DNA from: Akkermansiaceae bacterium
Lineage (GTDB): Bacteria; Verrucomicrobiota; Verrucomicrobiia; Verrucomicrobiales; Akkermansiaceae
Reading direction: 5' to 3'
NCBI GenBank assembly: GCA_903827375.1
Contig: CAIKHZ010000106.1
Location: 1-44,334, forward strand
Length of the DNA: 44,334 bases
Part shown: piece after piece, positions 1 to 7,912 of the stretch
How positions within the stretch are numbered: the first letter of the stretch is position 1
Layout of the letters: every line of letters starts with the position of its first letter
Position numbers and translations under genes: made by a program
The notes under the pieces: model-generated
What the model was told of the DNA's origin: nothing
Databases searched by the model: none
What the model saw: only the letters and a program-made list of their open reading frames with translations

Positions 1-208
1 GCAGTAGGTGAAAATGGTTCGACATCACGCAATACGACAACACCCGGCAGCCAGAAAAATTCTCATACATCCGCATATACATCCGGAACGCCTCGCATTC
101 TCTCTCCTCAAACACAAACCGCCGATCCACCACCCGTGAAATACAGTGATAAATCACCGGCTTCGTCGCCGAACCCTTCCAACCCGCCAGCCATCTTGAC
201 CTGCGCAT
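1..208 (-). CDS. REP-associated tyrosine transposase (RAYT, Y1_Tnp/IS200-like), N-terminal part, cut by window edge
   Basis: Reading the minus strand from the ATG at 206-208 gives about 69 residues that run off the left edge. They show the family hallmarks: an early YHCISRVVDRRFVF block, an acidic EERECEAFRMYM helix, and the CVMSNHFHLL segment carrying the HxH (His-Phe-His) metal-binding motif of Y1 transposases. In the minus-strand direction a GGAG lies just before the ATG, with a spacing of about 3-4 bases. Family knowledge: RAYTs are single-copy, domesticated HUH-type transposases that bind and cut REP hairpins next to a GTAG tetranucleotide; the catalytic Tyr lies further downstream, outside the window. 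Matching REP units occur at 2189-2247 and 2356-2414. The family call is firm. Whether the gene is intact cannot be judged. Confidence 0.85.
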   Translation of the reverse strand, partial: MRRSRWLAGWKGSATKPVIYHCISRVVDRRFVFEERECEAFRMYMRMYENFSGCRVLSYCVMSNHFHLL

Positions 209-290
209 GTCTCCACCATACCACCAAAATCCTCACAACCAAGCTAATTCTCTACAATTTATCTGTCACTATGAATGAGGTTCCGCCTGG

Positions 291-2102
291 CTAGTCTTTC
301 CAGATTGAGATCTCGCCGGACGAATCAGTGCCACCGTCGGCCTTGATCTCGGCTTGCAACAGGTACTTCGCCGCCGGGTCATGCTTGGCAATCGCAAAGC
401 GGTAAACGTTGTGGACATTTTCCAATCCCGAGTGCCCGGCCTGATCGTCGTGGGCGACGACTGCATCCTCAGTCAACAAGGCGACCTTGCGGAAGTCGAG
501 GCGGTGAGCACCGCGAGTGTATTGGAATTCGAAGCCGTAATCGCCTGCGGCGATGATGCCCTTGCTAACAACCCAAGATTTGACGACCCAGTCGGCTTGC
601 AGATCCTGTGGCGTCCACTCGGCGATTTTCACCGGCATGGCGATGGCGGGGCCGGGAGCTCTGAATGCGATAGGTAGAGGAGGCAGCGACTTCCACAGGC
701 CGCGGGTGAAGTCTGGGATGGGAACCGGCATGCTACCGGTGGCGACAGATAGCGACGACACTTCGATGATCGAGCTCCATGCCGCAGCATCATACACGAC
801 GCTGTCTGGAGTGATGCCTTGGCGGATGCAGTCAAGATGCCGCCAGTTCATCACAAAATCCATTCCGCCATGGCCGCCGCCTTTGGCGCGTTCCTCCAAT
901 TTGCGCCACAACGGATGAGTGAAGAGTTTGCGCATGCGGGCCAAGTCTTTGTCGCCCAACCACTCGTGTGAGCCGGGTGAATCGAGGCGGTATTTCCGCG
1001 GTTCGTTGATCGCCAGCCGTGCCGGGTAGTCAAAGAAGGTGCCACCTGTGCCTGATAGAGCATTGATGCGGCTGTATGGCCGCGGGCTGATGACGTCATG
1101 CTGGATCATGATGGTGCGGCCCAGCTCGGTTTTGATGGTCGAGGTGTTCATGTCGCCGCAGACATATTTTTCCTTTTCGTGTTTACCGGCGTTTGGATGG
1201 TGTTTGTCACGCCATGCATGCAGGCCGATTTCGGGCGAGCTCATGGAAACGAGGAACTTAAACTGATCGCTGCGGCCGATGCCCATGTATTGCGCGATCG
1301 GCCCGAGGCCGTGAGTTGGATAGAGGTTGCCGTCGTATTGCCAGTGGTAGTCACGCCGCCAGTCGCCCTCAGTGCCGAGGGAAAACAACAGGCTCCGGAG
1401 ATCGTGGATGTAGGCGCACTCGCCGTGAGTCAACTCGCCGAAGACCCCCTCGCGGACCATGTTGAGGATGAACAACTCGTTTTCCCCGTAGCAGCAGTTT
1501 TCCAGCATGACGCAATGGCGCTGGGTCCGCTCACTGGTATCCACCAGTTTCCAGCAATCGTCCACAGTCACCGCAGCGGCGACTTCGACGAATGCATGCT
1601 TGCCATGCTCCATGGCACCGACAGCCATGGGGACATGCCATGCCCAGGGGGTGGCGATGTAAACGACGTCGATGTCATCGCGAGCGACCATCTTCTCCCA
1701 GATATGCTCGGTACCGCTATAGATGTCCGGGCGTTTGCCGCGCACTTTCTCACATTGGTCTGCAGCGGATTTGGCACGCTCGTCACGAAGGTCGCACACT
1801 GCCACCACCTCAGTGAATTCGAGGTTGAGGCAGTCGTTGACATGGGTCATGCCACGGCTGAGGCCGATATGAGCCACGCGAACTTTCTGGAGCGGTTTGG
1901 TGGTGAGGTTATGGACGGGCTGCTGACCGGATGGGCGCGGCCGCGGACTGACAATATCCTGGCGGATGGTGATGCCGGAAGGCAGCGTCACGAGGCCAGG
2001 GGTGCCCGCTGCGCTAGCGGTGCCGCCGAAGATGCCGGCAAAGGAGGTGGCCAAGCCGCCGAGGGCTGTCGTTTTGAGGAGTTCTCTACGTGTGGTGTCC
2101 AT
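291..2102 (-). CDS. GH109-like protein (Gfo/Idh/MocA fold), Tat-exported, possible alpha-N-acetylgalactosaminidase
   Basis: A 603-residue protein if it starts at the ATG at 2100-2102. That start gives a twin-arginine leader (MDTTRRELLK, then a hydrophobic stretch ending near FGGTASA). The longer open frame back to 2279 runs through REP repeats and is rejected. A Rossmann NAD(P)-binding region begins near residue 74 (VRVAHIGLSRGM), followed by HGKHAFVEVAA, MLENCCYGENELF (about 197), a YIHDLR motif and YPTHGLGPIAQYMGIGR (about 264). This motif series is typical of GH109, whose characterised members use NAD to hydrolyse alpha-GalNAc. The catalytic part ends near residue 490. About 110 further residues, including SWVVSKGIIAAGDYGFEFQY, look like a small beta-sandwich that standard GH109 proteins of about 450 residues lack. 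The glycine-rich loop reads G-x-S-x-G, unlike the usual GxGxxG. The activity is inferred from family only. Confidence 0.82.
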   Translation of the reverse strand: MDTTRRELLKTTALGGLATSFAGIFGGTASAAGTPGLVTLPSGITIRQDIVSPRPRPSGQQPVHNLTTKPLQKVRVAHIGLSRGMTHVNDCLNLEFTEVVAVCDLRDERAKSAADQCEKVRGKRPDIYSGTEHIWEKMVARDDIDVVYIATPWAWHVPMAVGAMEHGKHAFVEVAAAVTVDDCWKLVDTSERTQRHCVMLENCCYGENELFILNMVREGVFGELTHGECAYIHDLRSLLFSLGTEGDWRRDYHWQYDGNLYPTHGLGPIAQYMGIGRSDQFKFLVSMSSPEIGLHAWRDKHHPNAGKHEKEKYVCGDMNTSTIKTELGRTIMIQHDVISPRPYSRINALSGTGGTFFDYPARLAINEPRKYRLDSPGSHEWLGDKDLARMRKLFTHPLWRKLEERAKGGGHGGMDFVMNWRHLDCIRQGITPDSVVYDAAAWSSIIEVSSLSVATGSMPVPIPDFTRGLWKSLPPLPIAFRAPGPAIAMPVKIAEWTPQDLQADWVVKSWVVSKGIIAAGDYGFEFQYTRGAHRLDFRKVALLTEDAVVAHDDQAGHSGLENVHNVYRFAIAKHDPAAKYLLQAEIKADGGTDSSGEISIWKD

Positions 2103-2188
2103 GGATGAATATTCTATCAATGAGGAAAAGTGGGGTAAACGATGGAAATGGATCAATTCTTGCAGCAGAAAGCCGGATGGGCTGCCCG

Positions 2189-2247
2189 TGGCACGCGCTG
2201 CGAGACGCAGCGCGCACGGCCTGCCGCGAGACGCGGCAGCTACGTGG
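2189..2247 (-). repeat. REP unit, copy A (two hairpins preceded by GTAG on the minus strand)
   Basis: On the minus strand the unit reads GTAG, then hairpin CTGCCGCG-TCT-CGCGGCAG (2221-2239), a short GCCGTG linker, then hairpin CGCGCTGCG-TCT-CGCAGCGCG (2194-2214, 9-bp stem). GTAG followed by a GC-rich stem-loop is the defining layout of REP sequences recognised by RAYT proteins. The unit lies upstream of the GH109 gene and matches copy B in 57 of 59 positions. Confidence 0.85.
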
Positions 2248-2329
2248 AGTGGCTGCGTGCCTCTGGCCGCAGTGCCCATGCAAAAGTGAATTCAGCATGC
2301 GCCTAGCCCGGCGCATTTTCTAAGCACTC

Positions 2330-2363
2330 GCTGAATCTTGGCACGCGCTGAATCTTGGCACGC
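2330..2363. repeat. 17-bp perfect tandem duplication beside REP copy B
   Basis: The 17-mer gctgaatcttggcacgc occurs twice back to back (2330-2346 and 2347-2363). Its last bases run into the REP unit that begins at 2356, so the duplication starts outside the REP and ends within its edge. It resembles a small slippage or insertion scar. No coding role is seen. Confidence 0.8.
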
Positions 2364-2414
2364 GCTGCGAGACGCAGCGCGCACGGCCTGCTGCGAGACG
2401 CAGCAGCTACGTGG
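2356..2414 (-). repeat. REP unit, copy B (two hairpins preceded by GTAG on the minus strand)
   Basis: Same orientation and layout as copy A. Hairpins lie at 2361-2381 (CGCGCTGCG-AGA-CGCAGCGCG on the plus strand, identical to copy A) and 2388-2406 (CTGCTGCG-AGA-CGCAGCAG). The only two differences from copy A are C to T and G to A at paired stem positions, so base pairing is kept. Two same-orientation units about 108 bp apart form a small REP cluster between the GH109 gene and the downstream end of the LamG gene. Confidence 0.85.
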
Positions 2415-2456
2415 CGAGTGGCTGCCGCGACTGTTGACGCCCTGCCCGGATACGAC

Positions 2457-2485
2457 AAGGCCGGGAGCATAGCACTCCCGGCCTT
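2457..2485 (-). terminator. Probable intrinsic terminator of the large LamG gene
   Basis: A perfect 11-bp inverted repeat (aaggccgggag / ctcccggcctt) with a 7-nt loop lies 55 bp past the stop of the minus-strand gene that ends at 2540. There is no long T-tract after the stem on either strand, so it may act with Rho or as an mRNA-stabilising 3' hairpin. It is unrelated in sequence to the REP hairpins. Confidence 0.65.
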
Positions 2486-2539
2486 GAGGTTAGGTTGATA
2501 CAGGCGGCGCGGGCGAGACGCCCTCACCGCCTCAGTTCA

Positions 2540-5500
2540 TCATTGAGCTTGTACCCGGACAAACAGTTTCGGAGCACTCAGCAGGCCCGCGTCGAGTGTC
2601 ACTGGTACCGTCTCGACATCACCCCCGTTAGCAACGGCCGTCCCTTGCGTCGCACCCGTCGAGGTCCATGTCACTAAGTCGGCGGAGTGCCAAACCGTGT
2701 AGGTTAGACCGGTGTTGGCTGTGCGGGTGTAGGAGAACGTGCCGGTGGTCTTGTTGAACGGCACGCTGATCGGATTGACCGACTTGCCGCTGGTTGGGTT
2801 GAGGCCGAACGCATACTCTTGGAAGTTGCTCATGCCGTCGTGGTCAGCATCGGCGCTTGCAGCTTGGCCGCCGATGCCGTGGGCGGTGGCCCAATCGGCA
2901 TAGCTCAGCGTTGCAGGAGCACCCGTGTAGTGGCTCAGGATTTCCGCTGCACTCAGCGCGCGGCTGTAGAGAGCCACGTCCTGAATGTTAGAAGGTGCTG
3001 AGGTGTTGCCGTTGCGCGAACCGATGGTGAAGCCGGGCTGGGTTGGCGTGGCTGGCACATAGGTATCTACAATTGTGGTATTCAAAACGCCGTTCACATA
3101 CATCGACATATTGGTCCCATCGTAGGTAGCAACCACATGATACACCGAACCCAGGACGAGGTCAGTCGAGCTTGTGAGTGTACCATTGTTGTTGCCAGGC
3201 TTCCCGTAGGTGAATTGGAACCGCGTCGCCGCATTATGCTGTTGGAAGGCATAGCCAAGCCGGTTGGCGGCGGGGGTGCCGCTGCGGTCCTGCAAGGAAA
3301 CGAGGTATTGCGCAGTAGTCGCATTCAGGTGCTTGTACCAAAACTCAACCGTGAATTGCGACGGGTTGAGGCTATTGTTATAGGCAACTCCCGTGTTACC
3401 GCCAGCAGCTGTGGTGGCGCTGGTGAACAGAACTGATGTATTGCCGTCGTTTCTCAGACTGACGTCGCCCAAGGTGTATGTGCCACCGTAGGTGATGTTG
3501 TTGAGGCCGCTGGCCATATCCACAGCCGTGGTGCCGCTGGTCTCGTTGAGAGGCCAGTAGGATATCGGAGCACTGGCGAGCACCAATGCCTGATAGCCTG
3601 TGGCAACTGTTGTGATTTGGCGCAACGTCAACGTGTACTCTTGGGTGGTCCCATCCTGCGCGGTAACCGTGTAGGTTTGCGGACTGGTGAAGTTGCGCAG
3701 TGTGCCAGAGGGCGGATTGCAGGTGGCAAATGGCGACAGACTGAACGTCGGTGCCACCGCGCTGAGGGAAGCGCCTCGGGGAACAACCATCTCCAGATTC
3801 AAGCCAGATGGATCCACCGGCCATGCATAGCCACAACCCGGAGCGATCACATTCGACATGGTTAGGCCGGTGGCCGCCGGAGTGACGTTAACCGTCACCG
3901 TGTACTGGTTGGTGATTCCTTTGGCGGCGTCGGTGACTGTGTAGATCGCCGGGTTTTGCACGGCGAAGGACGGTGATGGCGCTGTGCCACTGGTCGGCGA
4001 GCAGGTGCCGGACGTCAGGGTGACAGTCGGTGCGAGGGTCGCCAGATTCGTGCCATAGGGAACGGTCAGGGCAATAGTCATCGCGACCGGATCAATGACG
4101 GAGGAGGCTCCCGGGGCGTCGAGGCTCAGGATCTGGGCCGAGAAGTCAACAGCGAACCACTTGGTCATCAGGTAGTGTTCGACCTCAACGCGTTCCAGTT
4201 CCGTGAGCACGCGGTCATAGATGATGACCTCTGCTTGGTATTGATTGCCCGCGTGGGTCGTGCCGCGGTCCTTGTTGAACGAGTCGGCTTGCACGGTGCC
4301 AGTTGTGACAACTTCCACCAGGTTGAAGCCGTTGTGGACGTTCGTGGGCATGGTGCCGCTCGAATTGATCAATGTCGGATAGTTTTGAAGCAGTCCGTTG
4401 ACGTAGGTGCGTCCATTCGTGACATTGCCGCTGGCGTCATTTCCCCACAATGCGGTTGCGGGATCGCCATCGGTGGATCCGCCCTCGCCCCGATGGAAGT
4501 GGTAGGCGTTTTGGTCAGTTAGCAAGAAGCTATCGCCTTTGAACACGGAGAAGACCGTGCGAATGGCGGAGTCTTCGGTGAACATCAAGGCACCACTGCT
4601 ACCGGCACCGCCATTCCCGGCGAGGTAGATCGCACCGAGACCGGTTTCTGTGCCCGAGTTGGCAACAAAGACCGGGGTGGCATTGCCGCCCGGCACTGTG
4701 GCATCGGCCCCATGGCCGCTGAAGTCACTCCACAGTGTGACTGGGTCAGCGTCCGCCAGGCTGAGCGCTGATGCGTCGAACCAGCGGGCGTAGCCGGTCA
4801 CCGGCGGGCCGGGCGGCAGGACGCGGACGGTCACGGTGTAGGTGTTAGTTACAGCTGAATCCGAGGAGGTGACGACAAATACCAACGGGTTGGTGAAGTT
4901 GCGTGTTTCACCGGAAACAGCCGTGATGCCGTCAACCGTGCAGGTGGCACCGGCGGACATGGCAAAGGTCGGAGTGAGCCTCGACGCGTCTGTTCCATTC
5001 GGCACCGCCCAATGGATGGTGGCATCATGGCCCGACAACGCACTGATTGAGGCACCGGGCCCGAAGCTTGCGATTTTTGCTTGTGGCACATTCACATAAG
5101 CGGTGTCCAACCTGTACTTGAAGGCCAGGTAGGAACCGACGGCAGTTTGCTCCGTCGATGTCAGTTCGCGGTCATAGATGATGAATTCCGCGATCCGCCC
5201 GTTGAAAAACCGGTTATTGCCTTGTTGTCCCAGTTGATAGGTGAATGATGGCAACGACGCTGACTCTTCCATCAGCACATGCCACTGGGCATTATGCACG
5301 TGACCGCTCGTTCCGTTCACATAGACTTGGCCGCCGTCTGCAAAATCATTGCCGTCGCTTTGGTAGCCCGACTGATTCCAATTGAGGCCATTGCCACGAA
5401 TGTTCTGGCTGTCCGCATTGTGGCTTTGACAGAACATGCCATCCAGTCCGGTCGCCTCGGCATCCTTCTTGCAGACCGCGAAGACCGTTTTGATGGTTGT

Positions 5501-7555
5501 GGCAGAGGGTCCTTGCAGGAACTTGCCGGTTCCATCCCATTTCACGGATGGCAAGCCATTGAGATCACCCGCGAGGTATTGCGGTTGGGTCGTGGTGTCC
5601 GCGTTGGCGGCATTCTGACTGTATCCGGCGAAGTCTTTCCACTGCTGGACAAAAAGATTGCTACCGTTCGTCCGAACTTGGCTCGAATCTCCGGTATCAA
5701 TGGCATCCGCCTTTAGCCAAACGGCGAGGCCGAAGTCCACACCGGCCGGGCCGGGAGGCAGAACTCTAACGGTCACGGTATAGGTGTTAGTGACGTGCGA
5801 ATCCGAGGAGGTCACCACGTATGTCACCGGGTTGGTGAAATTATAGGGGGCACCAGAAACGCGGTTGCAGGTCGCGCCGGGGGGCAACGTGAAGGTGGGT
5901 GCCAGCGCCGTCACATCCGTTCCGTGTGACACCGTCCATGCAATCGTGGCTGCGTTGGCGGCAACCGGACTGACAAGGGCACCGGGACCAAAGCTGAGAA
6001 TATTCGCCTGCGGCCTGTTGAACGGATCGTTTAGTGAGAAGTAGGGGCCGGCGCCGATGACGTTTTGCATGGACTCCCATGCCACTCCGGTGCCCTTTGC
6101 GAAGCGGGCCTCCATCGATTGGCCGCCGCCGGATTCAAAATATCCGATGATGACATGCACGGAATCCACGTTCAGTGTGACCGTGCCGGTCCTCACGACT
6201 GTGGGCTGGACGTAGTTATTGTTCACGACCATTTCCGTCGCTGGGTCAAAAACGCCGTCATTGTTCAAATCGACGTAAACCACGCTGCCGTCATCGCTGG
6301 CCGTACCAAACGTGTAGTCGCCGTGTCCGGATTTGGTGACATCGAGCCATCCCTCCCAAACAACGGCTAACGAATCGTCGGAGGTGATCCCTGGCAGCAC
6401 GCCTGCAAAGGATCCGTAGTTGATGTTCGTGGTCTGAGTTCCTGTCGCACTGGGAACAACCGCCAGCAGATTGGAGATGGGAGCAAGGAGGTACGTCCCA
6501 TCGGAATTGTCGTAGGTAAACAGATTCATTTCGCCCGAAGGCGTGCCCGAGCCGAACGCCGAGACCGTCACGGTATAGACGTTGGTGATGAGTGAATCCG
6601 AGGATTTGACCGTGAATTGCACCGGGTTGGTGAAGTTATGAGGGTCACCGGAATGGGCAGCGCTGCCGCCGACCGTGCAGGTGGCACCGCTGGAAAGCGT
6701 GAACACGGGAGCCAGGGTCGCCAGATTGGTTCCGTAGGGAACGGTCCAAGTGATGTTTGCGGCATGGCTAGTCACCGGAGCGACGGCGGCACCCGGCCCG
6801 AAATCGAGGATCATCGCCTGGGGAAGGATCGGCACGGCGAACCACTTGTTCATCAGGTAATCCTCGACCTGAATGCGCTCGGCTCCAGAGAGAGCGCGGT
6901 CATAGATGATGACTTCAGCTTGGTACTGGTCGCCGGCATGATACACGCGGTCCTTGTTGAAGGAATCCGCCGCCACATTGCCGCTGGTGACCACTTCCAC
7001 CAAATTGAACCCGTTGTGGAGGTTGGTGGGCATACTGAAGGTTGTACCGTCCACCAAGGCACCGTTCACATAGGTGGAACCGCCCCTGATATTGCCGCTG
7101 GCGTAGCCCGCCCACAGCGGGTCGGATGGAGTGCCGTCACTCGGCCGGTGGAAGTCGTAATTGGATGCATCCGTCAGCAAGAAACTGCTGCCCTTGAACA
7201 CGGAAAAGATCGTGCGAATCGAGCTATCCCGGCTGAACGCCAAGGCCGCACTGCTGCCGGCACCGCCGTTGCCGGCAAAATGGATCGCGCCGAAACCGCT
7301 CTCTGTGCCGGAATTGGCCACATAAACCGGAGTGGCGTTGCCGCCTGGTACCGTGGCATTGGCGCCATTGGCACTGCCGTCATTCCACTGAGTGACCGCA
7401 GCACCGTCTGCCAGACTGAGCCCTGAGGCGTCGAACCATCGGGCGAAGTCGGCCACGGGAGGGGCTGCTTGGGCGATTCCCGCCCCGAATCCCACAGCCG
7501 TCGCCAAAGCGAGGGTGAGACGTTTGAGATGCTGCATTGGGTTGGGTATTTTCAT
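2540..7555 (-). CDS. Giant secreted modular protein: LamG-like domains, Ig-like repeats, PA14-like domain, Asp-rich C-terminal module
   Basis: 1671 residues with a signal peptide (MQHLKRLTLALATAVGFGAG, then AQA), starting at 7555 or possibly at the internal Met at 7537. Approximate order: LamG-like 31-240; Ig-like repeat 247-335; PA14-like 340-505 (WEGWLDV, GDYTFGTASDDGSVVYVD); Ig-like 516-602; LamG-like 605-822; Ig-like 823-917; LamG-like 921-1140; two more Ig-like repeats 1143-1318; a classic LamG/Laminin_G_3 domain 1320-1545 (PISYWPLNETSG, FTVEFWYKH); and a C-terminal block with DADHDGMSNFQEYAFGLNP followed by YTVWHSADLVTW. The Ig-like units share the pattern FGPGA..., VPYGTNLATLAP, GATC, NFTNPV, SSDS, NTYTVTV. 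LamG and PA14 folds bind glycans, so a glycan-binding or adhesive surface role is likely. No catalytic domain is recognised. Confidence 0.82.
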   Translation of the reverse strand: MKIPNPMQHLKRLTLALATAVGFGAGIAQAAPPVADFARWFDASGLSLADGAAVTQWNDGSANGANATVPGGNATPVYVANSGTESGFGAIHFAGNGGAGSSAALAFSRDSSIRTIFSVFKGSSFLLTDASNYDFHRPSDGTPSDPLWAGYASGNIRGGSTYVNGALVDGTTFSMPTNLHNGFNLVEVVTSGNVAADSFNKDRVYHAGDQYQAEVIIYDRALSGAERIQVEDYLMNKWFAVPILPQAMILDFGPGAAVAPVTSHAANITWTVPYGTNLATLAPVFTLSSGATCTVGGSAAHSGDPHNFTNPVQFTVKSSDSLITNVYTVTVSAFGSGTPSGEMNLFTYDNSDGTYLLAPISNLLAVVPSATGTQTTNINYGSFAGVLPGITSDDSLAVVWEGWLDVTKSGHGDYTFGTASDDGSVVYVDLNNDGVFDPATEMVVNNNYVQPTVVRTGTVTLNVDSVHVIIGYFESGGGQSMEARFAKGTGVAWESMQNVIGAGPYFSLNDPFNRPQANILSFGPGALVSPVAANAATIAWTVSHGTDVTALAPTFTLPPGATCNRVSGAPYNFTNPVTYVVTSSDSHVTNTYTVTVRVLPPGPAGVDFGLAVWLKADAIDTGDSSQVRTNGSNLFVQQWKDFAGYSQNAANADTTTQPQYLAGDLNGLPSVKWDGTGKFLQGPSATTIKTVFAVCKKDAEATGLDGMFCQSHNADSQNIRGNGLNWNQSGYQSDGNDFADGGQVYVNGTSGHVHNAQWHVLMEESASLPSFTYQLGQQGNNRFFNGRIAEFIIYDRELTSTEQTAVGSYLAFKYRLDTAYVNVPQAKIASFGPGASISALSGHDATIHWAVPNGTDASRLTPTFAMSAGATCTVDGITAVSGETRNFTNPLVFVVTSSDSAVTNTYTVTVRVLPPGPPVTGYARWFDASALSLADADPVTLWSDFSGHGADATVPGGNATPVFVANSGTETGLGAIYLAGNGGAGSSGALMFTEDSAIRTVFSVFKGDSFLLTDQNAYHFHRGEGGSTDGDPATALWGNDASGNVTNGRTYVNGLLQNYPTLINSSGTMPTNVHNGFNLVEVVTTGTVQADSFNKDRGTTHAGNQYQAEVIIYDRVLTELERVEVEHYLMTKWFAVDFSAQILSLDAPGASSVIDPVAMTIALTVPYGTNLATLAPTVTLTSGTCSPTSGTAPSPSFAVQNPAIYTVTDAAKGITNQYTVTVNVTPAATGLTMSNVIAPGCGYAWPVDPSGLNLEMVVPRGASLSAVAPTFSLSPFATCNPPSGTLRNFTSPQTYTVTAQDGTTQEYTLTLRQITTVATGYQALVLASAPISYWPLNETSGTTAVDMASGLNNITYGGTYTLGDVSLRNDGNTSVLFTSATTAAGGNTGVAYNNSLNPSQFTVEFWYKHLNATTAQYLVSLQDRSGTPAANRLGYAFQQHNAATRFQFTYGKPGNNNGTLTSSTDLVLGSVYHVVATYDGTNMSMYVNGVLNTTIVDTYVPATPTQPGFTIGSRNGNTSAPSNIQDVALYSRALSAAEILSHYTGAPATLSYADWATAHGIGGQAASADADHDGMSNFQEYAFGLNPTSGKSVNPISVPFNKTTGTFSYTRTANTGLTYTVWHSADLVTWTSTGATQGTAVANGGDVETVPVTLDAGLLSAPKLFVRVQAQ

Positions 7556-7912
7556 GGTGTTTTAGTTTGCTGGATCTTCATATATTGATGCTTATTCGAT
7601 GTTTTTATGGGTACTTGCTGGAATTACAGTTCGTTTTCTATCTTCGAATATCCGGAATTGAATAAGTCAATGCCGGGGATATTTTTCGCGCGGCGCGGGA
7701 AAATACGCAGCGCCAGGGTTGGGTAGGAGAAGTGGGTTGCAACTCCCACGACCAGACAACTATGGACCCGAACCGGGGGTGGCGAGAAAATAATTCATTT
7801 TATTTGAAAGAAACGTATTGAGGGGGGAGCGGCGCGGCGAATCCTGAGGGGCAGGCTCACCCGGGGGATTTCATTTGTCGTCACAGGATTCGGCCCCTAT
7901 GCTCGGGGCACC
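7556..7912. other. Divergent intergenic region (357 bp)
   Basis: This lies between the minus-strand LamG gene and the plus-strand protease gene, so it must hold both promoters. It contains AT-rich stretches near 7562-7670 and 7785-7812, the latter with attcattttatttgaaaga, in otherwise GC-rich DNA. No convincing -35/-10 pair, operator or small gene was identified. Confidence 0.5.

Noticed and set aside
1098..2108. 336-codon plus-strand frame antisense to GH109
   Set aside because: No family features; it is a shadow of a well-supported minus-strand gene in GC-rich DNA.
2103..2279. N-terminal extension of the GH109 frame
   Set aside because: It reads through REP copy A and lacks a signal peptide. 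The ATG at 2102 gives a proper Tat leader.
2086..2527. Short open frames over the REP units
   Set aside because: They are translations of hairpin repeats, with Arg/Ala-rich residues and no ribosome sites.
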